From: Cherax quadricarinatus | Lineage: Eukaryota; Arthropoda; Malacostraca; Decapoda; Parastacidae | DNA: 64,000 nucleotides | Assembly (NCBI RefSeq): GCF_038502225.1 | Contig: NC_091372.1 | Span: forward strand, 5,092,700 to 5,156,699 | Direction: 5' to 3' | Shown: piece by piece, positions 21,206-32,113 of the stretch | How positions within the stretch are numbered: the stretch's first letter is position 1 | Layout: each line of letters opens with the position of its first letter | Notes under the pieces: model-generated | The model's input: only the letters and a program-made list of their open reading frames with translations | What the model was told of the DNA's origin: nothing | The model's database searches: none | Program-made: the position numbers and the translations under genes

Positions 21206-21649
21206 TGAGGGACAACAATAGAAAGGCGGGTGAGGTAGGTCTGGTAGCGCGGGTCGTATACAACTATCACTCCAGATCTAAAATATTTGATGGATGGATA
21301 TGGGTGGTAGAGTATAACGAAAATGCTGAATAACTAATTGGAAAAAGTGTGCCTGCTAGTAGCAAGCTGATTCCAGATTTACAAGCTTATTCTGATGTTG
21401 CAAACTTAATATCGTGAAGCTCCCTTATCTTTGCGTTGCAATAATATTTTGTTGCAAGCATGGGTCTCGTGTAGCTAGCTTATCCTAGTGTTGCAAGAGT
21501 ATGGCGGCGGGGTCACAGCTCACCACCACCACCACAAGCACGTCTTAACCTTGACACCATTTCATGTGTGCAGCTTCCTCTCTCGCCATCCTCTATATAT
21601 CTTACACCATCCACACATACAACTATCATACACAATATCTCATTGTCTC
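21206..21649. other. Unassigned stretch before the minisatellite
   Basis: Nothing recognised. The start codon of the long frame across the following array lies here by chance. Confidence 0.45.
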
Positions 21650-23852
21650 CACACAACACACTCCTACACTACCATCACACAACACACTCCTACACTACCA
21701 TCACACAACACACTCCTACACTACCATCACACAACACACTCCTACACCATCACACAACACACTCCTACACCACCATCACACAACACACTCCTACACCACC
21801 ATCACACAACACACTCCTACACCACCATCACACAACACACTCCTACACTACCATCACACAACACACTCCTACACTACCATCACACAACACACTCCTACAC
21901 CACCATCACACAACACACTCCTACACCACCATCACACAACACACTCCTACACCACCATCACACAACACACTCCTACACTACCATCACACAACACACTCCT
22001 ACACCACCATCACACAACACACTCCTACACACCATCACACAACACACTCCTACACCACCATCACACAACACACTCCTACACCACCATCACACAACACACT
22101 CCTACACTACCATCACACAACACACTCCTACACTACCATCACACAACACACTCCTACACTACCATCACACAACACACTCCTACACCACCATCACACAACA
22201 CACTCCTACACCACCATCACACAACACACTCCTACACTACCATCACACAACACACTCCTACACCACCATCACACAACACACTCCTACACCACCATCACAC
22301 AACACACTCCTACACTACCATCACACAACACACTCCTACACCACCATCACACAACACACTCCTACACCACCATCACACAACACACTCCTACACCACCATC
22401 AGACAACACACTCCTACACCACCATCAGACAACACACTCCTACACCACCATCAGACAACACACTCCTACACCACCATCAGACAACACACTCCTACACCAC
22501 CATCAGACAACACACTCCTACACCACCATCAGACAACACACTCCTACACCACCATCAGACAACACACTCCTACACCACCATCAGACAACACACTCCTACA
22601 CCACCATCAGACAACACACTCCTACACCACCATCAGACAACACACTCCTACACCACCATCAGACAACACACTCCTACACCACCATCAGATAACACACTCC
22701 TACACCACCATCAGACAACACACTCCTACACCACCATCAGACAACACACTCCTACACCACCATCAGACAACACACTCCTACACCACCATCACACAACACA
22801 CTCCTACACCATCACACAACATACTCTTACACCACCATCACACAACACACTCCTACACCATCAGACAACACACTCCTACACCACCATCACACAACACACT
22901 CCTACACCACCATCACACAACACACTCCTACACCACCATCAGACAACACACTCCTACACCACCATCACACAACACACTCCTACACCACCATCACACAACA
23001 CACTCCTACACCACCATCACACAACACACTCCTACACCACCATCAGACAACACACTCCTACACCACCATCACACAACACTCCTACACCACCATCACACAA
23101 CACACTCCTACACCATCACACAACACACTCCTACACCATCACACAACACACTCCTACACCACCATCACACAACACACTCCTACACCACCATCACACAACA
23201 CACTCCTACACCACCATCACACAACACTCCTACACCACCATCACACAACACACTCCTACACCACCATCACACAACACACTCCTACACCATCACACAACAC
23301 ACTCCTACACCACCATCACACAACACACTCCTACACCACCATCACACAACACACTCCTACACCACCATCACACAACACACTCCTACACCACCATCACACA
23401 ACAGACTCCTACACCACCATCACACAACACACTCCTACACTACCATCACACAACACACTCCTACACTACCATCACACAACACACTCCTACACTACCATCA
23501 CACAACACACTCCTACACTACCATCACACAACACACTCCTACACTACCATCACACAACACACTCCTACACTACCATCACACAACACACTCCTACACTACC
23601 ATCACACAACACACTCCTACACTACCATCACACAACACACTCCTACACTACCATTACACAACACACTCCTACACTACCATCACACAACACACTCCTACAC
23701 AACCATCACACAACACACTCCTACACTACCATCACACAACACACTCCTACACTACCATTACACAACACACTCCTACACTACCATCACACAACACACTCCT
23801 ACACTACCATCACACAACACTCCTACACTACCATCACACAACACACTCCTAC
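21650..23852. repeat. 26-bp minisatellite, about 84 copies
   Basis: Unit: TCCTACACCACCAT followed by CACACAACACAC. Because 26 is not a multiple of three and no frame of the unit has a stop, all three plus frames stay open (up to 807 residues, repeating HTPTPPSHNTLLHHHHTTHS), so this is not evidence of a gene. Variants are blocked: CATCAGACAAC dominates about 22399-22785 and CTACACTACCAT dominates 23430-23850. Some units are 23 bp (CACCATC) or lack CA. Confidence 0.98.
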
Positions 23853-24450
23853 ACTGGATGAGAAAGCAAGGAGGATCGATAATTCAATACAATAACAGCA
23901 TCATTCAATAGCCATGATGAGGCCCAGGAGACCAGGAACTAGTAATGCCGATCAAGGTAGTCTAAGAGGAAGAGTCAGGAGCTGTGACTCGACCCACCCC
24001 AAGGTATATACTGTACACCAAGGTATTTGTATTTCTCAAAGTATACACAATGAGTTTACACAGACAAATATTTTAAAAAGTAAATTATTTATGACAGTGT
24101 TCAGGTGAATTGTTGCCTTAATAACCCTCGTGCAGTAGATAAGCAGACAGAATACCTTGTCGGTATCTACCTGGAGAGCATTCCGGGTGTCAGAATAGTT
24201 GCTGATCCCCTGTATATGTTTGTGTAGCATATCTGAGTATCGTAGTTAGTACCACCTATATATTTTATATAGACGATCCCTTGCTAGGCCTAGGGAATAG
24301 CATATGACGTCACGTGATGCCGTATGTAAGCGTCGCTCACCATCCCCTCCCTCAGTTCCCGGATAGACCTACAGGCGACTATAGGCAGGCTGGACGTTCC
24401 CCTCAACTCTGCTAATACAAGTGAATACAACTCCATCATATCTCCACGGA
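23853..24450. other. Mostly unassigned; LINE-C-like scrap and a CRE/E-box site
   Basis: AGTCAGGAGCTGTGACTCGA (about 23972) recalls the LINE-C end in plus orientation. TGACGTCACGTGA at 24305-24317 overlaps a CRE octamer with the E-box CACGTG. ACCTTGTCGGTATCTACC at about 24152 recalls the family E terminus. No gene is seen. Confidence 0.4.
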
Positions 24451-24454
24451 ACCC

Positions 24455-24525
24455 TCCCAACACGGGGATCAACGCCCCCGCGGCCCGGTTCACGACCAGG
24501 CCTCCCGATATACAATCAACAAGGC
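24455..24525 (-). mobile_element. LINE-A 3' end fragment
   Basis: The plus strand shows ACGGGGATCAACGCCCCCGC and GGCCCGGTTCACGACCAGGC, the reverse complement of the LINE-A end. The last bases (CTCCAGGTA) are altered. Confidence 0.65.
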
Positions 24526-24559
24526 AACTGAACCACTTCCCTGATGTACTGCTGATGAG

Positions 24560-24750
24560 TTCCCAGAATTTACCCCCGGAGCCCGGCCATGTGCCAGGCT
24601 CGTCTAGTGCTTGCCTGGTCAACCAGGCTGGTGCTGCTGGTGTTTAACTGCCTCACATATCCATCACAGCCTGGTTGATCTAGCACCTGGTGAAGGTACT
24701 TGTTCAATTTCCTCTGAGGACTTCTACACTGTCTCAGCGGTGTTCCTATC
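24560..24750 (-). mobile_element. LINE-B 3' tail
   Basis: GGAGCCCGGCCATGTGCCAG, GCTTGCCTGGTCAACCAGGC, CACATATCCATCACAGCCTG and TTGTTCAATTTCCTCTGAGG are in family order on the minus strand. Immediately downstream a second, opposite-orientation piece begins. Confidence 0.7.
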
Positions 24751-24754
24751 TTCT

Positions 24755-24835
24755 CTCAGAAGTGCCAGATGAGCCAGGCTGTGTGGATGCGGGTTGCTGT
24801 CAGCAACAACCTGGTTGATCAAGCAGTCAATAAGT
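24755..24835 (+). mobile_element. LINE-B tail piece, inverted relative to its neighbour
   Basis: AGAAGTGCCAGATGAGCCAG, GCTGTGTGGATGCGGGTTGC and CAGCAACAACCTGGTTGATC match the LINE-B ORF end on plus. Confidence 0.6.
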
Positions 24836-25009
24836 ACTTCTAACCTCAGTCACATGTTGGTCACAAGATGTGAATGTTGCAACAGTGAAGGATGGCAATG
24901 AGTACGACACACATTTGCAACATTTAACCATCTTTGTGGCTTACACAGCAGGCATCTTCAGTCGAATACAAATGAATACAACACCGGAAAAAAAAAATAG
25001 AAATTTTGC

Positions 25010-25170
25010 GGTGTTCAGTCCCTAAGTCTGTGGGACTGATCACCTCACGAACCACTAGTACTCATCTCCCAGAGTTTTTATCTCTGTACTGATTGATGAT
25101 ATCACTGGTGGGCGAAACGCTTCTTTACTAAGGTTACACAAGTGTTGCACAAGTGTCTTATTCCAACACT
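25010..25170 (+). mobile_element. Fold-back family E, single arm
   Basis: TGTTCAGTCCCTAAGTCTG, GACTGATCACCTCACGAACC, TCTGTACTGATTGATGATAT, GGGCGAAACGCTTCTTTAC and GTTGCACAAGTGTCTTATTC follow the family order with a degenerate hairpin. Confidence 0.55.
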
Positions 25171-25449
25171 TGTCACTTTTGTAAACAATTAATACAATAA
25201 CAACCATGATGATGATGATAGTAAAGTTACGCTGGTAAAGTTTGTAAGAAAATAGGACAAGTGTTTCCTGACGAGGGTCTTAGTCATGTGATGACCTACA
25301 GCTGGAGCTTTTGGTCATTTGGCCGAGACCTTCCACTGGCTTAACACTCCACTTTTAAAATTAAGATCATAATTATAACCACACTAATTTGTTTTGAGGA
25401 GGAGCTTAGATTTAAACGCAGACGTTGTATCTTCACAAGTAACACAACA

Positions 25450-28047
25450 CTGTAGTGGTAAACACTACAGACTATTACACCTTCACAAGCAACACAACAC
25501 TACAGACTATCACACCTTCACAAGCAACACAACACTGCAGACTATTACACCTTCACAAGCAACACAACACTACAGACTATCACACCTTCACAAGCAACAC
25601 AACACTACAGACTATCACACCTTCACAAGCAACACAACACTACAGACTATCACACCTTCACAAGCAACACAACACTACAGACTATTACACCTTCACAAGC
25701 AAGACAACACTACAGACTATCACACCTTCACAAGCAACACAACACTACAGACTATCACACCTTCACAAGCAACACAACACTACAGACTATCACACCTTCA
25801 CAAGCAACACAACACTACAGACTATCACACCTTTACAAGCAACACAACACTACAGACTATCACACCTTCACAAGCAACACAACACTACAGACTATCACAC
25901 CTTCACAAGCAACACAACACTACAGACTATCACACCTTCACAAGCAACACAACACTACAGACTATCACACCTTCACAAGCAAGACAACACTACAGACTAT
26001 CACACCTTCACAAGCAACACAACACTACAGACTATCACACCTTCACAAGCAACACAACACTACAGACTATCACACCTTCACAAGCAACACAACACTACAG
26101 ACTATCACACCTTCACAAGCAACACAACACTACAGACTATTACACCTTCACAAGCAAGACAACACTACAGACTATCACACCTTCACAAGCAACACAACAC
26201 TACAGACTATTACACCTTCACAAGCAACACAACACTACAGACTATCACACCTTCACAAGCAACACAACACTACAGACTATTACACCTTCACAAGCAAGAC
26301 AACACTACAGACTATCACACCTTTACAAGCAACACAACACCGCAGACTATTACACCTTCACAAGCAACACAACACTACAGACTATCACACCTTTACAAGC
26401 AACACAACACTGCAGACTATTACACCTTCACAAGCAACACAACACTGCAGACTATCACACCTTCACAAGCAACACAACACTGCAGACTATCACACCCCTT
26501 CACAAGCAACACAACACTGCAGACTATCACACCTTCACAAGCAACACAACACTGCAGACTATCACACCTTCACAAGCAACACAACACTGCAGACTATTAC
26601 ACCTTCACAAGCAACACACACTGCAGACTATTACACCTTCACAAGCAACACAACACTGCAGACTATCACACCTTCACAAGCAACACAACACTGCAGACCT
26701 ATCACACCTTCACAAGTAACACAACACTGCAGACTATCACACCTTCACAAGCAACACAACACTGCAGACTATTACACCTTCACAAGCAACACAACACTGC
26801 AGACTATCACACCTTCACAAGCAACACAACACTGCAGACTATCACACCTTCACAAGCAACACAACACTGCAGACTATCACACCTTCACAAGCAACACAAC
26901 ACTGCAGACTATTACACCTTCACAAGCAACACAACACTGCAGACTATTACACCTTCACAAGCAACACAACACTGCAGACTATCACACCTTCACAAGCAAC
27001 ACAACACTGCAGACTATCACACCTTCACAAGCAACACAACACTGCAGACTATCACACCTTCACAAGCAACACAACACTGCAGACTATTACACCTTCACAA
27101 GCAACACAACACTGCAGACTATCACACCTTCACAAGCAACACAACACTGCAGACTATTACACCTTCACAAGCAACACAACACTGCAGACTATCACACCTT
27201 CACAAGCAACACAACACTACAGACTATCACACCTTCACAAGCAACACAACACTGCAGACTATCACACCTTCACAAGCAACACAACACTGCAGACTATTAC
27301 ACCTTCACAAGCAACACAACACTGCAGACTATTACACCTTTACAAGCAACACAACACTGCAGACTATTACACCTTTACAAGCAACACAACACTGCAGACT
27401 ATTACACCTTCACAAGCAACACAACACTGCAGACTATTACACCTTCACAAGCAACACAACACTGCAGACTATTACACCTTCACAAGCAACACAACACTGC
27501 AGACTATCACACCTTCACAAGCAACACAACACTGCAGACTATCACACCTTCACAAGCAACACAACACTGCAGACTATCACACCTTCACAAGCAACACAAC
27601 ACTGCAGACTATTACACCTTCACAAGCAACACAACACTGCAGACTATCACACCTTCACAAGCAACACAACACTGCAGACTATCACACCTTCACAAGCAAC
27701 ACAACACTGCAGACTATTACACCTTCACAAGCAACACAACACTGCAGACTATTACACCTTCACAAGCAACACAACACTGCAGACTATCACACCTTCACAA
27801 GCAACACAACACTGCAGACTATCACACCTTCACAAGCAACACAACACTGCAGACTATCACACCTTCACAAGCAACACAACACTGCAGACTATCACACCTT
27901 CACAAGCAACACAACACTGCAGACTATCACACCTTCACAAGCAACACAACACTGCAGACTATTACACCTTCACAAGCAACACAACACTGCAGACTATCAC
28001 ACCTTCACAAGCAACACAACACTGCAGACTATTACACCTTCACAAGC
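25450..28047. repeat. 35-bp minisatellite, about 74 copies
   Basis: Unit: ACACCTTCACAAGCAACAC, AACACTACAG (or AACACTGCAG), then ACTATC (or ACTATT). It lacks stops and 35 is not a multiple of three, so frames up to 867 residues are artefacts. Units before about 26.34 kb nearly all read CTACAG. After about 26.41 kb nearly all read CTGCAG (a PstI site), apart from an isolated CTACAG near 27.22 kb. Confidence 0.98.
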
Positions 28048-28182
28048 AGAGATTGTAACTTGTGTTAGTGGTCCAGAGATTGTAACTTGTGTTAGTGGTC
28101 CAGAGATTGTAACTTGTGTTAGTGGTCCAGAGATTGTAACTTGTGTTAGTGGTCCAGAGATTGTAACTTGTGTTAGTGGTCC
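28048..28182. repeat. 27-bp minisatellite, 5 exact copies
   Basis: AGAGATTGTAACTTGTGTTA plus GTGGTCC is repeated at 28048, 28075, 28102, 28129 and 28156 without a visible difference. It directly follows the last 35-bp unit and shares its AGCAGAG junction. Confidence 0.97.
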
Positions 28183-28257
28183 AGAGATCATGGCCCTCGT
28201 TGAAACGTACAAAGTGCAAGTAGAAATATACAAGATTTGCCACTCATGTGTGTGTGT

Positions 28258-28804
<547 letters not shown>

Positions 28805-29222
28805 GAGAGTGGTAGCCAGGAGTATGAGAGGTTGTAACGACGACACCGAGGGAAGTGGTAGCCAGGAGTATGAGAGGTTGTAACGACGACACCGAGGGAA
28901 GTGGTAGCCAGGAGTATGAGAGGTTGTAACGACGACACCGAGGGAAGTGGTAGCCAGGAGTATGAGAGGTTGTAACGACGACACCGAGGGAAGTGGTAGC
29001 CAGGAGTATGTGAGGTTGTAACAACGACCCCGATGAAAGTGGTAGCCAGGAGTATGTGAGATTGTAAAGACCCTGATGGAAGTGGTAGCCAGGAGTATGA
29101 GAGGTTGTAACGACGACACGGATGGAAGTGGTAGCCCGGAGTATGAGAGATTGTAACAACGACCCCGATGGAAGTGGTAGCCAGGAGTATGCGAGGTTGT
29201 AACGACGACCCCGATGGAAGTA
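28805..29222. repeat. 46-bp minisatellite, about 9 copies
   Basis: Unit: GTGGTAGCCAGGAGTATGAG, AGGTTGTAACGACGACACCG, AGGGAA. Copies from about 29010 onward are more diverged (GACCCCGATGGAA), including one shortened unit near 29060. The minus frame (LILLATTSLGVVVTTSHTPG) is a repeat artefact. Confidence 0.96.
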
Positions 29223-29318
29223 AGTCACTGAACTTTTTTGAGTTATTCTAGGTAACCTACACACATGCTGCTGTGTATGATAATTTGTGTGTACCAATAC
29301 CAGAATAAACTTACTTAA

Positions 29319-30003
29319 CAGTGTATGTGGCAGGCTGGTATAGCAACATGTGGCAGGCTGGTATAGCAACATGTGGCAGGCTGGGATAGTAACATGTGGC
29401 AGGCTGGTATAGTAACATGTGGCAGGCTGGTATAGCAACATGTGGCAGGCTGGTATAGTAACATGTGGCAGGCTGGTATAGTAACATGTGGCAGGCATGT
29501 GGCAGGCTGGTATAGCAACATGTGGCAGGCTGGTATAGCAACATGTGGCAGGCTGGGATAGTAACATGTGGCAGGCTGGTATAGTAACATGTGGCAGGCT
29601 GGTATAGCAACATGTGGCAGGCTGGTATAGTAACATGTGGCAGGCTGGTATAGTAACATGTGGCAGGCTGGTATAGTAACATGTGGCAGGCTGGTATAAC
29701 ATGTGGCAGGCTGGTATAGTAACATGTGGCAGGCTGGTATAGTAACATGTGGCAGGTTGGTATAGTAACATGTGGCAGGCTGGTATAGTAACATGTGGCA
29801 GGCTGGTATAGTAACATGTGGCAGGCTGGTATAGTAACATGTGGCAGGTTGGTATAGTAACATGTGGCAGGTTGGTATAGTAACATGTGGCAGGCTGGTA
29901 TAGTAACATGTGGCAGGCTGGTATAGTAACATGTGGCAGGCTGGTATAGTAACATGTGGCAGGCTGGTATAGTAACATGTGGCAGGCTGGTATAGTAACA
30001 TGA
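29319..30003. repeat. 23-bp minisatellite, left block, about 30 copies
   Basis: Unit: ACATGTGGCAGGCTGGTATA plus GTA or GCA. Partial units occur at about 29490 and 29697. It is interrupted at 30003/30004 by a LINE-A fragment and resumes at 30509. The His/Leu/Pro minus frames are artefacts. Confidence 0.98.
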
Positions 30004-30486
30004 GATCCTTTACTGCACGTATAAGTTCTGTCAAGCACCTTAACTACTGGGAACGCTTGGAAGCACTTGACTTGTACTCGTTGGAACGCAGGAGGGAGAG
30101 ATATATCATAATCTACACTTGGAAAATCTTGGAAGGAATGGTCCCAAATCTGCACACAGAAATCACTCCCTACGAAAGTAAAAGACTGGGCAGGCGATGC
30201 AAAATGCCCCCAATAAAAAGTAGGGGCGCCATTGGTACACTAAGAAAACACCATAAGTGTCCGGGGCCCAAAACTGTTCAACAGCCTCCCATCAAGCATT
30301 AGGGGAATTGCCAATAAACCCCTGGCTGCCTTCAAGAGAGAGCTGGACAGATACCTAAAGTCAGTGCCGGATCAGCCGGGCTGTGGCTCGTACGTTGGAC
30401 TGCGTGCGGCCAGCAGTAACAGCCTAGTTGATCAGGCCCTGATCCATCGGGAGGCCTGGTCATGGACCGGGCCGCGGGGGCGTTGA
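30004..30486 (+). pseudogene. LINE-A reverse-transcriptase C-terminus, one frameshift
   Basis: The first frame reads FTARISSVKHLNYWERLEAL, then DLYSLERRRERYIIIYTWKI and LEGMVPN, the conserved C-terminal region of LINE reverse transcriptases. It then loses frame around 30240-30260. The second frame continues VRGPKLFNSLPSSIRGIANK, PLAAFKRELDRYLKSVPDQP, GCGSYVGLRAASSNSLVDQA and a terminal GPRGR stop at 30484. The catalytic domains are absent. Confidence 0.85.
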
Positions 30487-30508
30487 TCCCCGGAATAACC
30501 TCCAGGTA
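30004..30508 (+). mobile_element. LINE-A 5'-truncated insertion splitting the minisatellite
   Basis: Inserted within a unit: the left side ends GTATAGTAACATG and the right side resumes TGTGGCAGGCTGG. The element runs from AGATCCTTTACTGCACG to ACCTCCAGGTA with no A-tail, so the LINE-A 3' end is defined to within a few bases. The apparent target duplication is about 2-3 bp (TG or ATG), hard to fix because the unit and the element end share bases. Confidence 0.85.
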
Positions 30509-31284
30509 TGTGGCAGGCTGGTATAGTAACATGTGGCAGGCTGGTATAGTAACATGTGGCAGGCTGGTATAGTAACATGTGGCAGGCTGGTAAAGTAACA
30601 TGTGGCAGGCTGGTATAGTAACACGTGGCAGGCTGGTATAGTAACACGTGGCAGGCTGGTATAGTAACATGTGGCAGGCTGGTATAGTAACATGTGGCAG
30701 GCTGGTATAGTAACATGTGGCAGGCTGGTATAGTAACATGTGGCAGGCTGGTATAGCAACATGTGGCAGGCTGGTATAGCAACATGTGGCAGGCTGGTAT
30801 AGCAACATGTGGCAGGCTGGTATAGCAACATGTGGCAGGCTGGTATAGCAACATGTGGCAGGCTGGTATAGCAACATGTGGCAGGCTGGTATAGTAACAT
30901 GTGGCAGGCTGGTATAGTAACATGTGACAGGCTGGTATAGTAACATGTGGCAGGCTGGTATAGTAACATGTGGCAGGCTGGTATAGTAACATGTGGCAGG
31001 CTGGTATAGTAACATGTGGCAGGCTGGTATAGTAACACGTGGCAGGCTGGTATAGTAACACGTGGCAGGCTGGTATAGTAACATGTGGCAGGCTGGTATA
31101 GTAACATGTGGCAGGCTGGTATAGCAACATGTGGCAGGCTGGTATAGTAACATGTGGCAGGCTGGTATAGTAACATGTGGCAGGCTGGTATAGTAACATG
31201 TGGCAGGCTGGTATAGTAACATGTGGCAGGCTGGTATAGTAACATGTGGCAGGCTGGTATAGTAACATGTGGCAGGCTGGTACA
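30509..31284. repeat. 23-bp minisatellite, right block, about 34 copies
   Basis: Same unit as 29319-30003. A run of six GCA-type units lies at about 30755-30885. CACGTGG variants occur in adjacent pairs near 30623/30646 and 31036/31059, about 413 bp (18 units) apart. Confidence 0.98.
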
Positions 31285-31316
31285 GCAACTACACGAGACG
31301 ACCGACAAGTTGCTGA

Positions 31317-31530
31317 TGTGAGCGAGTCATGCTGGTGTGAGCTAGTCATGATGGTGTGAGCTAGTCATGCTGGTGTGAGCTAGTCATGCTGGTGTGAGCT
31401 AGTCATGCTGGTGTGAGCGAGTCATGCTGGTGTGAGCGAGTCATGCTGGTGTGAGCGAGTCATGCTGGTGTGAGCTAGTCATGCTGGTGTAAGCTAGTCA
31501 TGCTGGTGTAAGCTAGTCATGCTGGTGTGA
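31317..31530. repeat. 19-bp minisatellite, about 11 copies
   Basis: TGTGAGCTAGTCATGCTGG with CTAG/CGAG and GTGTAA variants. Confidence 0.95.
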
Positions 31531-31644
31531 GCCACAGCCGCGCTGGTGTGAGATTAGTCTGTAAAGGTCACAGTGATGACCACAGACGGTGCAAGGGACT
31601 TCACTGAAAAGCAGGACTTATATGAACACAGTAAGGGAAAAGTC

Positions 31645-31765
31645 AATAAGTGTGAAGGGACCAAGACTTTTCAACGTCCCCTCTTCTTTATCAGGGAGGT
31701 TTACCACCAGACCCCTGGCTCTCTTCACGAAGGAACTGGTCCAGTTCCTTCGTGAAGACAGCCAG
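31645..31765 (+). mobile_element. LINE-A-like tail ending in a snap-back palindrome
   Basis: GGGACCAAGACTTTTCAACG and ACCAGACCCCTGGCTCTC match the LINE-A coding end. The sequence TCTTCACGAAGGAACTGG (31722-31739) is then followed, after one base, by its exact reverse complement (31741-31758). Allowing one mismatch the arms reach about 24 bp (31716-31739 and 31741-31764). Confidence 0.7.
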
Positions 31766-31950
31766 TGAATGGTGGCACTTATGAATGAGTGCCACACTTA
31801 TAAGTGCCATACAGTGCCATGAAAACTAACTTTCACCTGGACAAAACAACTGATAAGTCATTTGCGGTAGTACCTTCATCCCTGGCTATTACAACACTTC
31901 GGTTTAGCTACACAGAACACGGAAGAATGAGGTGGCGAGGTGGTGGTGGT

Positions 31951-31994
31951 GGGTGGGTGGGTGGGTGGGTGGGTGGGTGGGTGGGTGGGTGGGT

Positions 31995-31998
<4 letters not shown>
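31951..31998. repeat. GGGT tetranucleotide repeat, 12 units
   Basis: Twelve uninterrupted GGGT units, preceded by GGTGGTGGT. Strong G-quadruplex potential on plus. It runs directly into TG repeats. Confidence 0.98.

Positions 31999-32027
<29 letters not shown>
31999..32027. repeat. TG microsatellite
   Basis: About 14 TG units between the GGGT repeat and the LINE-C end. Confidence 0.97.
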
Positions 32028-32031
<4 letters not shown>

Positions 32032-32083
32032 CAATTATGGTTGCAGGGGTCGATTCATAGCTCCTGGCCCCGCCTCTTCACTG
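32028..32083 (-). mobile_element. LINE-C 3' end fragment
   Basis: TACTCAATTATGGTTGCAGG, GGTCGATTCATAG and CTCCTGGCCCCGCCTCTTCA. The 3' end abuts TG repeats and the truncated end meets GTATGTGTGTGCGCG. Confidence 0.8.
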
Positions 32084-32113
32084 GTATGTGTGTGCGCGCG
32101 CGCGCGCACGCAT
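32084..32113. repeat. Alternating purine-pyrimidine tract (CG-rich)
   Basis: GTATGTGTGTGCGCGCGCGC continues with GCGCACGCATG. It alternates purine and pyrimidine for about 30 bp, a classic Z-DNA-prone composition. Confidence 0.9.

Noticed and set aside
21488..23911. 807-residue open frame (His/Thr/Pro-rich)
   Set aside because: Produced by a stop-free 26-bp minisatellite; all three plus frames are open at once and the peptide is only the repeat.
24290..24622. 110-residue minus frame
   Set aside because: Chimera of a LINE-B tail, a LINE-A tail and unassigned sequence.
25455..28058. 867-residue open frame
   Set aside because: Stop-free 35-bp minisatellite read through three frames; no non-repeat domain.
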